From positions 1 to 64,000 of the forward strand of contig JAEBUN010000074.1 in NCBI GenBank assembly GCA_023014365.1: DNA of 64,000 nucleotides, in the 5' to 3' direction. Below, piece by piece: positions 22,796 to 32,603 of the stretch; the stretch's first letter is position 1, and every line of letters begins with the position of its first letter. The notes beneath the pieces are model-generated. The model worked only from the letters and a program-made list of their open reading frames with translations. It had not been told where the DNA came from and did no database searches. The translations under genes were made by a program, and so were the position numbers. This DNA comes from Lepiota brunneoincarnata. Taxonomy: Eukaryota; Basidiomycota; Agaricomycetes; Agaricales; Agaricaceae.

Positions 22796-24073
22796 ATGTC
22801 TTCTCTCGCAGAACTTGCTACCAGCCTTGACGATGCTATGACCATAGCGAACCATCGCATGGAACGTCTCGGGTCGAAGGCCATTACCAAGGCCGCGGCT
22901 CAGAAGGCCATCGATGCCATCGCTAGTCCAGCCGTGGGTTCTCCATCTTCTTGACTTATATCTTAGCTAACGCCATCTTTCTCTCATTATAGTTGCTCTT
23001 TATTCAAGCTTTGCCTGATAGGGTTGAAACGGCTACGCCTGACCACCAGGACCTGGTCTTTCGTGCTAGGAAGTGTTTCGAAGTCTTTCAAAATCAGCAC
23101 TTCAAGGAATATACTTTCCCCTCCTGTTATAAACAGTTAAACAAGTTCTGCATCAAGGTTCATCATTCTAGGGCCCTTAACAGTTCCCGGGTCAAGTCTG
23201 ATTCTCCGGTTCCGGCTGAAGCGACGCCTGTTCGAAAGGCAAGTCTTCACCCCTTTCTAGCTCTGTATTTGACTAACTACCGGTCCTAACAGCGCCGTAG
23301 AGTCAAACAGGTATCTTCTCCTCCTGTCGTGGTCGACTCCGAGGAAGAGGCTGGCCCCTCCGAGGCTCCCGTAGCTAAGGCCGTTATTGAGGTATGTTCT
23401 TTCGCTAGGATCTTCATTAATCGTTTGTCTCTAATATTGTCTAAGGCTATGGTCATCGATGAGGAGGGTTCTTCCTCCTCTGATGCCTCCCTGAATGTTA
23501 CCCCACTTGTTGCGGTCGCGGCGTCTTCAAGCCCTGGGGCCGATGGTTCTACCAAAGGTTCTGCTGCCCAGGTCCCTTCGCGTGCCAACTCCGTGAGTCT
23601 GCACGTTCTTCCTCTATTCTTTGGCTTATTTATTCGACACCCAGCAGGCTTCTGTTCCGGAGGCCGGTCGTTCTTCTACCGTACGTCTTTGCTACTCACA
23701 AGTCCCTGGGATGGACTTGAAGAGTCGCTCATATATTCGCGCTATTCAGGTCCTCAGCAAAAGTCATGATGCCGAGATCCCAGCTCCTAGTCCATATCTT
23801 CTTTCGCGTACTAATTGACTAATTTGATAGCTAACTATTTCGTCTTTAGTGGACATTGCCAGCGAGTTACAAGGGCTTGCTGCCAATGCGTTCGAGTTTT
23901 ATCGTAACCACAGTCAATCTTGTGCACCCCTGGCCCTTCAGATGCAGTTCCTCAAGGTTGGTTTTGATCTCGGGGAGGCTGCTCTTCACTTAGAGTCCGC
24001 CTGGCGTCGTCATAAGGCCCTTGCATTGGAGCAGGAACATCTCTTTCTCATGCTACGTAATCTTTCTAAATAG
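22796..24073 (+). CDS. orphan gene P2, multi-exon, with a broken paralog at 44-52 kb
   Basis: Proposed exons are 22796-22933, 22993-23238, 23293-23391, 23446-23592, about 23642-23797 and 23850-24073. Intron 2 (23239-23292) uses a GC-AG pair (AG|GCAAGT) with branch CTAAC; the others are GT-AG. The encoded protein is helical at the start (SSLAELATSLDDAMTIANHR), then FPSCYKQLNKFC, a basic PVRKRRRVKQ, which could be a nuclear signal, acidic VVVDSEEEAGPSE, a serine-rich stretch, then VPGMDLKSRSYIRAIQVLSK and a C-terminal helix rich in leucine and histidine. The paralogous pieces at 44062-44440 and 51850-52495 align with exons 2 to 6 and support this exon choice. That includes reading through 23690-23760 rather than splicing it. 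No known domain was recognised. The upstream ATG at 22703 is an alternative start. Confidence 0.55.
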
Positions 24074-24538
24074 ATTATCCTTCTAACTGATGCTGGGGTA
24101 GTTTTCTCCCATCGCTTCTGTAGATACTATACTAGTTAACTTGTTCACGTAGTATTTATAACATGGGATTTTTAGCCCTTGGGGTCCTTCTATCTTGCCC
24201 TCATGCCCGATATGTCTGTCTCTTCGGGGTTCTGACACCGTGTGAGAGTCCCCTTGTCTTATTTAAGTCTCCAGCTCCCATCGTGGGATCCTATTGAACA
24301 TATTAATTAGCTTCCCTCTTAGTTTCTTCCTTTGTCCAGGTCCTATCCATGCCAGTCCTATCTCAGTCATTAGGTGTTCTATCTTATTTAGTTGCCCATA
24401 CACTTGCTATAGCTAATGGGTAAGTGTTTTTATAACAATATCCAAGTCCTTCTTTATGAGCCATTTTAACTGGTATTGTTTTTAGCCCTATTTCATTCCC
24501 AAGGTGGTTATCCTCGCTCACTGTTTTCTAAGCTCTCC
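24074..24538. other. intergenic, nothing recognised
   Basis: No ORF or repeat was identified. If Gypsy A extends past the membrane ORFs, its 3' LTR would be expected here, but there is no second copy in the window to compare. Confidence 0.4.
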
Positions 24539-24760
24539 TCAGGCTTCCAGCTGGGCTGGGTCTGGCCTTTGCATGCTTAGTGGTATGCTTTCCAGTGGGG
24601 GCAGAGTGGGTCTCTGTCTTCTGACCGCCAGTATTTTTCCAGCCATCCTCCAAGCAGCCCCACAGACTACTAATATCAGGAAGACAGTGCAGGAGACCAA
24701 TACTGCTATAGTGGATGGCCCTCCTTTATAATCAGTAGTGGGAGGAAGGGGAGATGACAT
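24539..24760 (-). CDS. small single-pass membrane protein, 73 aa (third of three)
   Basis: A polar N-terminus (SSPLPPTTDYKGG) is followed by one hydrophobic helix (TIAVLVSCTVFLILVVCGAAW, given here as the span 17-37) and a basic, proline-rich tail ending QRPDPAQLEA. Basic residues directly after the helix suggest a cytosolic C-terminus. The tail end resembles that of the ORF at 25525-25737 (RRPELAHLEG). It is the third minus-strand membrane ORF beyond the end of the Gypsy A pol, and it could belong to that element or to the flanking locus. Function unknown; small hydrophobic ORFs can arise by chance. Confidence 0.35.
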   Translation of the reverse strand: MSSPLPPTTDYKGGPSTIAVLVSCTVFLILVVCGAAWRMAGKILAVRRQRPTLPPLESIPLSMQRPDPAQLEA

Positions 24761-24953
24761 TGTAGTGGGAAAACGTGGGTGTGATGTGGCAAGGTTGAGA
24801 AAGCATTCTTTGTTGTCGGCTTTGCCTTACTCGTACGTAACGATTTTCATGCTTCTTTATCCAGACATCAAACTCTGTTTCTCTTCATTGTGGTTCTCTC
24901 TCTGTCTAACACCATTTTCCCATCTATTTTAGTCCCTTCTCTCTTCTTGTATA

Positions 24954-25253
24954 CTACTGTAGGTGCTTACTGACCCTATAACTTCTTCTAGTTTTCAATC
25001 TTCTTAATAAAGCAAGTGGATTCTCACCAATCTCTGGAGAACTCGTTGTCTGGGGTATCCACCTCATATCTGGCCTAAGGTAGGCTGCTGGTGGTATCCT
25101 AGGTTGTCGGAACACCACTTCTGAGACTTCACCCATCTCCCATGCCTCTCTACTTCTGGTTGGCCTTATACGCCATTTCACCACCTCTCCTACTACCCAG
25201 ACCAGGACTAGTATCCCTCCTACTATCAGAAACACTGCTATCCCAAGTTGCAT
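24954..25253 (-). CDS. small single-pass membrane protein, 99 aa (second of three)
   Basis: The hydrophobic helix begins almost at the start codon (LGIAVFLIVGGILVLVWVV). It is followed by a strongly basic stretch (KWRIRPTRSR), an acidic segment and a second basic region (LLRRLKTRRSYR). This is the pattern of a signal anchor with the C-terminus inside. It lies 271 bp beyond the 25525 ORF in the same direction. No family is recognised. Confidence 0.4.
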   Translation of the reverse strand: MQLGIAVFLIVGGILVLVWVVGEVVKWRIRPTRSREAWEMGEVSEVVFRQPRIPPAAYLRPDMRWIPQTTSSPEIGENPLALLRRLKTRRSYRVSKHLQ

Positions 25254-25524
25254 GGGAGTTAGGGGGGGGCAGACGCTTGTGGTGGGATAAAGAGAGGGTG
25301 TTTTTTAGGTAACCCTTCTTGCCACGTCACTTTCTTAAGCGATCAATTTGCTAATTTATTTTTATTACAAATCAATCATTTTTCTGTGATATAGGCATGT
25401 AGGGCATTCCCTATTTCTTCTGTACAGACTGTCTTTCCAGTAGAGGACTCTACTTGTCCCTGTTAGTTAGCTCATTGCTTCAGTTATCTCGGTCTTGATT
25501 GCTTACTCAACTCTTTACTGTCTG

Positions 25525-25737
25525 CTACCCTTCTAAATGTGCCAGCTCAGGTCGCCTCAACTGTAAGGTCTCTGTTACAGGAGGGGACTTTATTCCGCGC
25601 ACTATTTCCATCTCCATCCAATCCTCCTGTTCTTCTTCTTCTCTTATTAGACTCCTATGTTGAAGGCAAAGCAAGCCTGCCAGGCCCAAAAACAAAGCAG
25701 CTGCAACAAAGACTATGGCGATGGAAGAATCGACCAT
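25525..25737 (-). CDS. small single-pass membrane protein, 70 aa (first of three)
   Basis: After MVDSS there is one helix of about 22 residues (IAIVFVAAALFLGLAGLLCL), then HRS, an acidic run (REEEEQEDWMEMEI) and a tail RRPELAHLEG. The start codon is only about 105 bp beyond the stop of Gypsy A pol (25843), on the same strand. That position is where extra 3' genes of LTR elements occur. Whether it is element-encoded cannot be decided here, because Gypsy B lacks the corresponding region. Confidence 0.4.
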   Translation of the reverse strand: MVDSSIAIVFVAAALFLGLAGLLCLQHRSLIREEEEQEDWMEMEIVRGIKSPPVTETLQLRRPELAHLEG

Positions 25738-25842
25738 AACAGTTTAAGGTATGCTTGTTCATTTTGCAAGCCCAAAAAGTTCACTTTAGGGCTTAGTAAG
25801 CTTTACAACTAAGCGACCTTTTCTTGTCCTTCTTTTTCTGAT

Positions 25843-27710
25843 TTAATTAGACTCTTGATCAGAGTCTGTAGTGGGAGCTACCTCAGCTTCCTTCCTTAGA
25901 TTATTTATGGTATCCTGGGAAACATCTAAGACTTCATTCAATTCAGTTGGCAGGGTTATCCTTTCCCTAGCCAGATAAGGTATTACCCTAAACTTGGCTA
26001 CTTTGTTTTGCCAAACCGAACCATCCAACTCAGCCAGGATATAAGTTCCTCCTGGGTTACAGGAGATTACTACCATAGGCCCAAGGTATCTAGGTTTCAT
26101 CTTTCTGTTAGCAGACATTTCTACTGCAGTATTTTTCACTAAGACCAAATCCCCAGGTTCAAAATTATAATCTTTGATTTTGTTGACCTGGTCTGCTTCT
26201 ATTTGAGCTGCTCTTTGCTGTTTTTCTTCTGTGATCTTTTGCCTCATCTCTTCCACATGCTTAGTATGTTTGGCTAAAGCTCTTGCCCGCAAACCAATCA
26301 AGTCAGCAGTACTCAAGAACTTGTTTGGATATTTTACTAACCATGTGGCCTCTTGGATATCTAGAGGCAATGTGGGATGTGCACCAGTGACAAGGAAGTA
26401 TGGAGAACACCCAGTACCCCTTCTGATGGTGATTCTGTCTGCCCACATGACATGGTGCAGATGCCAGTACCATTTTCGGACATCCCCACCAGTTGCTTTG
26501 TATAGCATCTGTCTAACATCCCAATGTGCACGTTCAATAATCCCATTAGCCTGGGAATTGTAAGGGGATATAGCCACTCCTTTAATTCCGTATTTTTCCT
26601 CTAGCCATCTGACAGCTTTCTTGAAGGGTGCTCCATTGTCGGTTACGATTTTTACCAGTCCACCCCATCTACAAATTATCTCCTCAAATATCCATTGTCC
26701 TATAGCGCGGGCACTTTCTTTCTTTAAGGCCTTAGCCTCCATCCAGGATGACAGGGCACATCTTCCATGTACAATATAAGCACACCCATTTGAACCGGGG
26801 CTCATATGTAAGGTATCTGCATGAAGGACTTGGAATATTGATGGAGTATGTGTTACTACTGGGGGTGTTTCTAATATCATCTTTTGTCTGACTTGGCATA
26901 CATGACAGGTCCTTACAAACCAGGCGATGTCATTTTCAAGTTCAGGCCACCAGAATCGCTGGGATATCATTTTCTGAGTTGCATAAATCCCTCTGTGTCC
27001 AAGAGAGTCATGTGCTGCCCTCATCATGTACATGCGGCGTTCCTTTTCGACTACTAATAACACTGTATTTCCACCAGTTCTCCAGTACAGCCTTCTGTCA
27101 TCATCTAAATAGAAATGAGAGGCATTCCTCACAAATTTCGCTTGTTCTTTATCTAATATATTAGATAACTTTCTCTTTCCTGAAGACGCCAGCCAGTCCT
27201 TGATTTTTGGTAGGCTCTCATCCTGTAGTTCGGCCTTTTCCGTTCTTCGAAGCTCATCATAAATGTCAGCTTCTTTATCTGGGTTTAATTCGTTCCAGTC
27301 TGGTAATAATTTTTCACTACTGAAAGTAGTTAAGAATTTCCTTGTCAGCTCACTAATCCCTGGTGAACAGGCCAATTGTTCTTTGACCCGCTCCTCCCGT
27401 TGGGTTAACTGAGCAGCCTTGCTAATTTCCAATTGAAACTCGTCAATAGCCAAGGCGATGCCCTGGTTATACCTTGTTCTCTTATCTATTTCATCGTAGA
27501 ATTCTTCTAATTTTAGGGGTTCTTCTGCCCTAGGATCTTCTTTTATTACTATGAAGTCTTCTCCTTCATCTTCCGAACCATCATCATAGGCTCTTGTTGT
27601 TGGATCTCCTGGATACCATCTTCGCCTGGATAAGCCATCCGGTCCGAAATTCTTTCCGGGTTTATGGATCAACGTGAATTGGAAATTGGTTCTAATATAG
27701 TCCACCCACC
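25843..27710 (-). CDS. pol: Gypsy A pol, C-terminal part: RNase H tail and integrase
   Basis: An open frame of about 620 codons runs from the mariner junction to a stop at 25843. It starts with the end of RNase H (LIHKPGKNFGPDGLSRR), then an acidic linker. The integrase zinc-binding H-H-C-C follows (HDSLGHRGIYATQ ... CHVCQ), then the core with D in VLHADTLHM, D in KIVTDNGAPF and E in GIIERAHWD. The catalytic D, D, E triad is therefore complete. A basic C-terminal domain contains PGDLVLVKN and [11 protein letters not shown]. No chromodomain is seen. The frame is in register with the RT part once the mariner and one TA are removed. This is the best preserved piece of the element, yet it is separated from its RT by the insertion. 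Confidence 0.85.
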
Positions 27711-28006
27711 TACAGTGACCCACAAAACCGTTCCAATATTTTGTACTTTTGACTTAAAGTAGTAATAGCTCAGTAAATAAAATGGCTAAATTTGTGAATA
27801 TATTTATAAACATAGCCAAATATGTCATATCTGACCCTGCAAAGTCGCGTTATGTAATACTTCTAAATGAGGCAATTATGAATTTTGTAAGCATTTTAAG
27901 TCATTGGAACGGTTTTGTCAATGGTAATTTTTAATACTAATCCAAGCAATCACATGACTCCATTGATTGTCAATCAACAAGATCATGTCACCACGTGTCT
28001 TTGACA

Positions 28007-28013
28007 TATAAAT
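28007..28013 (+). promoter_or_regulatory. TATA box of mariner copy 1 transposase
   Basis: TATAAAT lies 49 bp before the start codon at 28062, and CACGTG lies just upstream at 27992-27997. Copy 3 keeps a similar arrangement. Confidence 0.45.
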
Positions 28014-28061
28014 AGATGTGCTGACAGCCATGTCCCATCATTCTCAACCCCCCTACCTACC

Positions 28062-29078
28062 ATGAAGCCATTATCTTCTACTCTAAAGCAAACCATCCTC
28101 TCTTTGCTAAATTCTCATCATTCCTATACTAAAATTGAGGCAATTACTGGTGTTGAGTGCAGTACCATATCCAGGCTAGCCTCTAAAAATTGTTCCAGCC
28201 TTACTAAATCACTTGGAGGACATCCTTCAAAACTCTCTACCACTAATATTCGGCATGCTATCCATCTTATCTCTGCTGGCAAGGCTGAAACTGCTGTAGA
28301 TATAGCCAAATCTCTTGCTCCCATCATTGGGACATCAGTCTCTTCACAGACTGTAGCAAGGCATCTCAAACAGGCAGGAATGAAGGCTGTAGTCAAGCAA
28401 AAAAAGCCTTTACTCTCTGACAAGCATAGGAAAGCTAGGCTGGATTTTGTTCTGACACACCAGCATTAGACTGTGGAGGACTGGAAGCTGGTTGAATGGT
28501 CTGATGAGACCAAAATTAATCATTTGGGGTCAGATGGAAGGAAGTGGGGATGGAAAAAGAAGGGAGAGGGGCTTAGTGAAAGATTGGTCAAGGGAACTCT
28601 GAAGTATAGAGGAGGATCAGTGATGGTTTGGGGCTGTATGCTGTGGGATGGCCCAGGCTATGCAGTGAGGATTGATGGAAGGATGGATGCAGAGTTGTTT
28701 GTGCAAATTTTGGAGGAAGATTTGAAGAAGAGTCTCCAGTGGTACAAGCTTAAACCCCGAGATATTATCTTCCAGCAAGATAATGACCCCAAACACAAGA
28801 GTACACTGGCTAAAGAATGGTTTCAAAAAAATCATTTTAGGCTCCTAACCTGGCCAGCACAGTCACCTGGCCTCAATTCCATTGAACACTTATGGGAATA
28901 TGTGAAGAGAAAGTTAGGAGAGTATGAATCTCCTCCCAAGGGTATGGAGGAGTTGTGGCAGAGGGTAGAAAAGGAGTGGGATGCTATTCCAGCTTCTGAG
29001 TGTCAGAAGTTAATTGAAAGTATGCCTAGAAGAGTAGCAGCTGTACTCAAAGCCAGGGGGGGCTACTCTAAGTACTAG
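28062..29078 (+). pseudogene. Tc1-like transposase, one stop codon
   Basis: The reading frame is 338 codons, broken only by TAG at 28467-28469 where the other two copies have TGG (tryptophan). The N-terminal half has paired helix-turn-helix domains (SYTKIEAITGVECSTISRLA and VARHLKQAGMKAVV). The catalytic triad is visible: D in WSDETKI, D in FQQDNDPKHK, and E in SPGLNSIEHLW with 34 residues between the second D and E, i.e. DD34E. The end is RRVAAVLKARGGYSKY. A single G-to-A change separates it from an open frame, so insertion was probably fairly recent. Confidence 0.9.
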
Positions 29079-29320
29079 AAATAATAGGATAGCCTAGTAT
29101 AATATGTCATTGACAAAACTGTTCCAATGACTTAAAATGATTACAAAATTCATAATTGCCTAATTTGGAAGTATTACATGACGCAACTTTGCAGAGTCAG
29201 ATATGACATATTTGGCTATGTTTATAAATATATTCACAAATATGGCTATTTTATTTACTGAGCTATTACTACTTTAAGTTAAAAGTACAAAACATTGGAA
29301 CGGTTTTGTGGGTCACTGTA

Positions 29321-31217
29321 TTAACTGTCGCATTAGGTAGTTTTCCGGGATTATTTAGCATTCCTGCTAAATATTTCGCGTCCGTTTCTACCATCAGATT
29401 TCGACTTCTGGCTAACATAAACCGTTCTTCTTCTAGCACCATTCTTAATCCACAGAGTTCTCTTTTGGGTTGTGAGTACCGCTGCTGTCTTTCATCCATC
29501 AGAATTGAGTTGAACCTTGCGTAATGTATTATTGCCGGCTCAATTTCATCCCTTTGATAGATATAATACCCGGTGGCTTGCCAAGATGAATCTACGGCTA
29601 GCACAATAGGTTGGGTGCTAGGGAATTTGGGGTTTCTGGTGGGAAAGCAATCCCCAATGACCTTCTTTAAGTTGTCTTGAGCCAATTGTTGTAATGGGCC
29701 CCATTCAAAAGGTACATCTTTCTTGAGTAAGTCATACATAGGTCCGGCTATAATCACAAAGTTAGGTATGTGATATCTACACCGCACAGAGGTTCCTAAG
29801 AACGCTCTTACGTCTGTAGTGTCTTTGCATGGTCCCCACCTCAATATAGTCCCTATTGCGTCTTTAGTAGGTAACCTTCCTTTATACGAACAGACGAAAC
29901 CCACTATAGTAATCTCATCTGCGCATAAGGTAGTTTTAGGCCCTGAGAAAGTACCACCTACATACTTCATCCTCTGTAAGATTCTATTTACATTATTCAT
30001 GTGTTCCCATATGAATTTCCTTATGCCAGGATTTTCGGGAAGTACCTCACAAGTTCCGTCTGGTAATTCATACCTTGTTGATGGTCCCCTAATAGGTACA
30101 TTGTCGATATAAGGCATTGTGTATTCCGGAATTTCTTCGGCCAAGGTGTAGGTAACATCGTCATGAAAAATCGGTACAGCATTCGTCCATCCCATGGGTA
30201 AGGTTGTCAGTCTTAGCGCACCGAATGGTGTTTGAAACGTCGTCATGTCTCTTGAGGTCTCTGCCAGGGGCCTTTCGTCATATCCCACGTACAAATCTAA
30301 TACACCATTGCAAGCTCGGCCGGCGAAATGCATCACAAGTTCTTCCGTAGCTGGTGGTAACCCCGAGTGGGCTATAGTTACTCTGTTTAATGGCTCAAGA
30401 CTGTGCACTAATCACCAGCTTTTACCGTCTTTCTTGGCTACGCAGAACCAACAAGACCTATATGAGGCATTAGAAGGTTCATAGACCCCTGCAGCTATTT
30501 TTCTTTTAATAATTTTACAGACTTCGTCATAGCTAGCTGGGGGAATTCTCATATGTCTTTCGACCCAGGGGATGTGAGGTACAGTAGGAATTTCAATTGG
30601 CGGAAAATATTCCATTTTGAAACTTCCCCTTTCTGTGTCATCCCAGGCGAACGCCTCATTCTGTACTCCTATTAAATAATGCATTAGTTTCTTCTCTTCT
30701 GGTAAGAGGAAATATTCTTTATGTTGTTCATCCATCTGTTCTTTTCTTTTCTCTGTGTACCTGCCTATAGGTTCAAAGTTCGGCAGTATCTTAGGTAAGA
30801 TTGGCAAGTCTTCCAAAGGGTCCCCTTTGATTTCTCTTTTGATATGATATTCGCGGGGGACTTCTCCCAATACCAGTCTTACTTTTAAATGTACTGGTTT
30901 GTACTTTTTTCCTGCTAAGCTTAGCAGCCTTTCATATTCATCTTCTATTTCAGTTTCTCCTAATGCTACAATTTGTCCATAATTTGCAGCATAACCCATA
31001 CTTTGTTTTGCGAAAGTTTTGAATACCTCCTTGTCCTGACAAGTCCTCTGGTCGGTTTCAAAACTTTTCTGCAAATATATCATGTTTACCTCATCTTCAG
31101 TGAACGAATCCGTTTGAAGAGGCAGCAGTTCACATATATATGGTTTGTCGTTCTTGTCTAATTCTACAATACAGGCTACCTCTCCTTGGTCATCCACCAA
31201 TTCATCGAGGTTACCTA
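29321..31217 (-). pseudogene. pol: Gypsy A pol, N-terminal part: reverse transcriptase and RNase H start
   Basis: The frame begins in -1 register from the protease frame at 31218 and runs to the mariner at 29320. RT landmarks are KIAAGVYEPSNASYRSCWF, VAKKDGKSW, LVHSLEPLNRVTIAHSG, FQTPFGALRLTTLPMGWTNA, and PYIDNVPIRG where the active site should read YIDD; the Gypsy B copy does. The RNase H start is PIVLAVDSSWQATGYYIYQ and LMVETDAKYLAGML. One TGA interrupts the frame at 30409-30411 (KSW-stop-LVHS). The loss of the second catalytic aspartate (GAT to AAT at 30100-30102) would inactivate the enzyme on its own. Confidence 0.85.
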
Positions 31218-32334
31218 AAAATTTCCTTCTAGTTCATTCTTTAATATCTTAGGTAACTCTCCTCGAGTGTAGGTAGGCAAGGTAATCCGTGCTTTAGTAT
31301 CAGGATCTCTAATTACCAGAAGCTGACCTCCATTTGCCATATTCTTGGCCTCGCTTTCTGTAAGAACATCGAAAGGCCTCCCTAGTAAAACCCTGTAAGC
31401 AGGTTTCTGCATCACATGTACTTGTAGATAGACTGTTATTTTATTCATTTTAAAAGGCACATCCTTGGCTAACCCACAAGTCTTTTCTATCTGACCATTC
31501 GCACTTTGCATATTTATGGTAATGTCCGGATCCCAAGCTATGTTGCAAGCTACTGCCGCTTCCTTACTCATAGATATGATTTGCGACCCATTGTCTAGTA
31601 GGGCTTCTTCTTCTCTGACCCCGTTAATTAGCGTAGGGATTACACGCAGTGATTCCGACTCCCTGCCCACGAAGACTTGTTTGCTTCTTTCTTCAGGTAC
31701 TAGAGTGTCTAAATACTGTATAACAGGATCTTGTGTGGTCCAGGCTTCACCCCATTCACCATTGGTCTGAAACACCGTTTTAATTAGTCTAGGATGGTTC
31801 GGTAGTGCATCTAGATTAACAGAGATGAGTCCTGGTTCTTCCCTAGGTTCTTCATGAACTTCGTCACTAAAACGAACCATATTGGTTTTCTTGCCAGGAG
31901 TGATTTCTACAGGTACTCGACGTTGTTGTATTCGCCCTTTAAAGGCATTCCTATATTTTGGAGAGAGAGCTAGCAATTCTTCCTGAGTAATGGGAGCTCC
32001 TCCTTTCAATACTCTAGTTAACAAGTCGTCTAAGTCCAAGCCAGCTTCTACCGGTGCTTGGTGTTTATAGCTTTTCTCTACCTTTTCTTTTAGGTAGCGC
32101 ATAGGTATAGGAGGGACTTCCACTACCGGGGGTAGTGGTACCACCTTTCTATAGGGCAACTCTGTTGGTTTTTCGTTAGCTAACTTGGCGGGTAACTTCC
32201 TAACTTTCTTTATTAGTTTGTCTTCACTCGGTAGAGAGTCTTCGTCACTTTCAGAAACGTCCTCAGGCTCCAGGGTCCGACGTGGTGTAATTATCTTTCG
32301 CGCCCGTTGTGCCTTCCTCGAACTGTCTAAAAAC
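31215..32334 (-). CDS. pro: Gypsy A protease region, active site altered (DNG)
   Basis: This frame lies -1 relative to gag and is entered near 32330. It contains a basic linker, ELPYRKVVPLPPVVEVP, and the retropepsin-like domain: LINGVREEEALLDNGSQI, then DITINMQSANGQIEKTCGLA, TVYLQVHVMQKPAYRVLLGR and RPFDVLTES. In Gypsy B the same site is LLDSGSQI. A therefore has AAT in place of an S codon (G-to-A) next to the catalytic aspartate, which probably weakens it. The frame ends with TAG at 31215-31217, directly after a slippery heptamer. Confidence 0.8.
31218..31224 (-). promoter_or_regulatory. candidate -1 ribosomal frameshift site, protease to RT (Gypsy A)
   Basis: Read on the minus strand the protease frame is GGA AAT TTT TAG. 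The A_AAT_TTT heptamer fits the X_XXY_YYZ rule in register, directly before the stop. Slipping back one base enters the RT frame (TTA GGT AAC CTC). Gypsy B has the same heptamer in the same register. Confidence 0.65.
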
Positions 32335-32603
32335 CTGAAGGTCCCCCGGTCTTTGCAGAGCTAGTCCAGGTCTCCAAGAACTGTTGTTCCGGGGTTTCAT
32401 CTCCCCATCTCTGTACTTGGGTCTCCAACCTCCCCAACTGTGCTGTAAGCTCAGCAATCAGTCGGTCTTTAGGAGCTTCAGTAGGTATCGGCAGCTTGAC
32501 GGAGTTCTGCTGGGACAGCTGAGTTGTCAGAACCTGCTCTAGTTTTATAATTTGGTCTTGGAGCCCCTTTACTAGGGGATCTTCTGTCATAATGGAGAAG
32601 GTA

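Larger units (their letters stand above)
27713..29318 (+). mobile_element. Tc1/mariner element, copy 1 (1606 bp)
   Basis: It is flanked by TA at 27711-27712 and 29319-29320. Ends read CAGTGACCCACAAAAC. Terminal inverted repeats are about 212 bp (27713-27924 and 29107-29318). Each has an inverted copy of its outer motif at its inner end (outer CAAAACCGTTCCAAT, inner ATTGGAACGGTTTTG). Removing it joins the Gypsy A codons for ATVN and RWVD. Confidence 0.92.

Noticed and set aside
23286..23588. 100-codon minus-strand ORF over P2 exons
   Set aside because: Antisense shadow of the serine/acidic region of P2, whose exons splice in phase.
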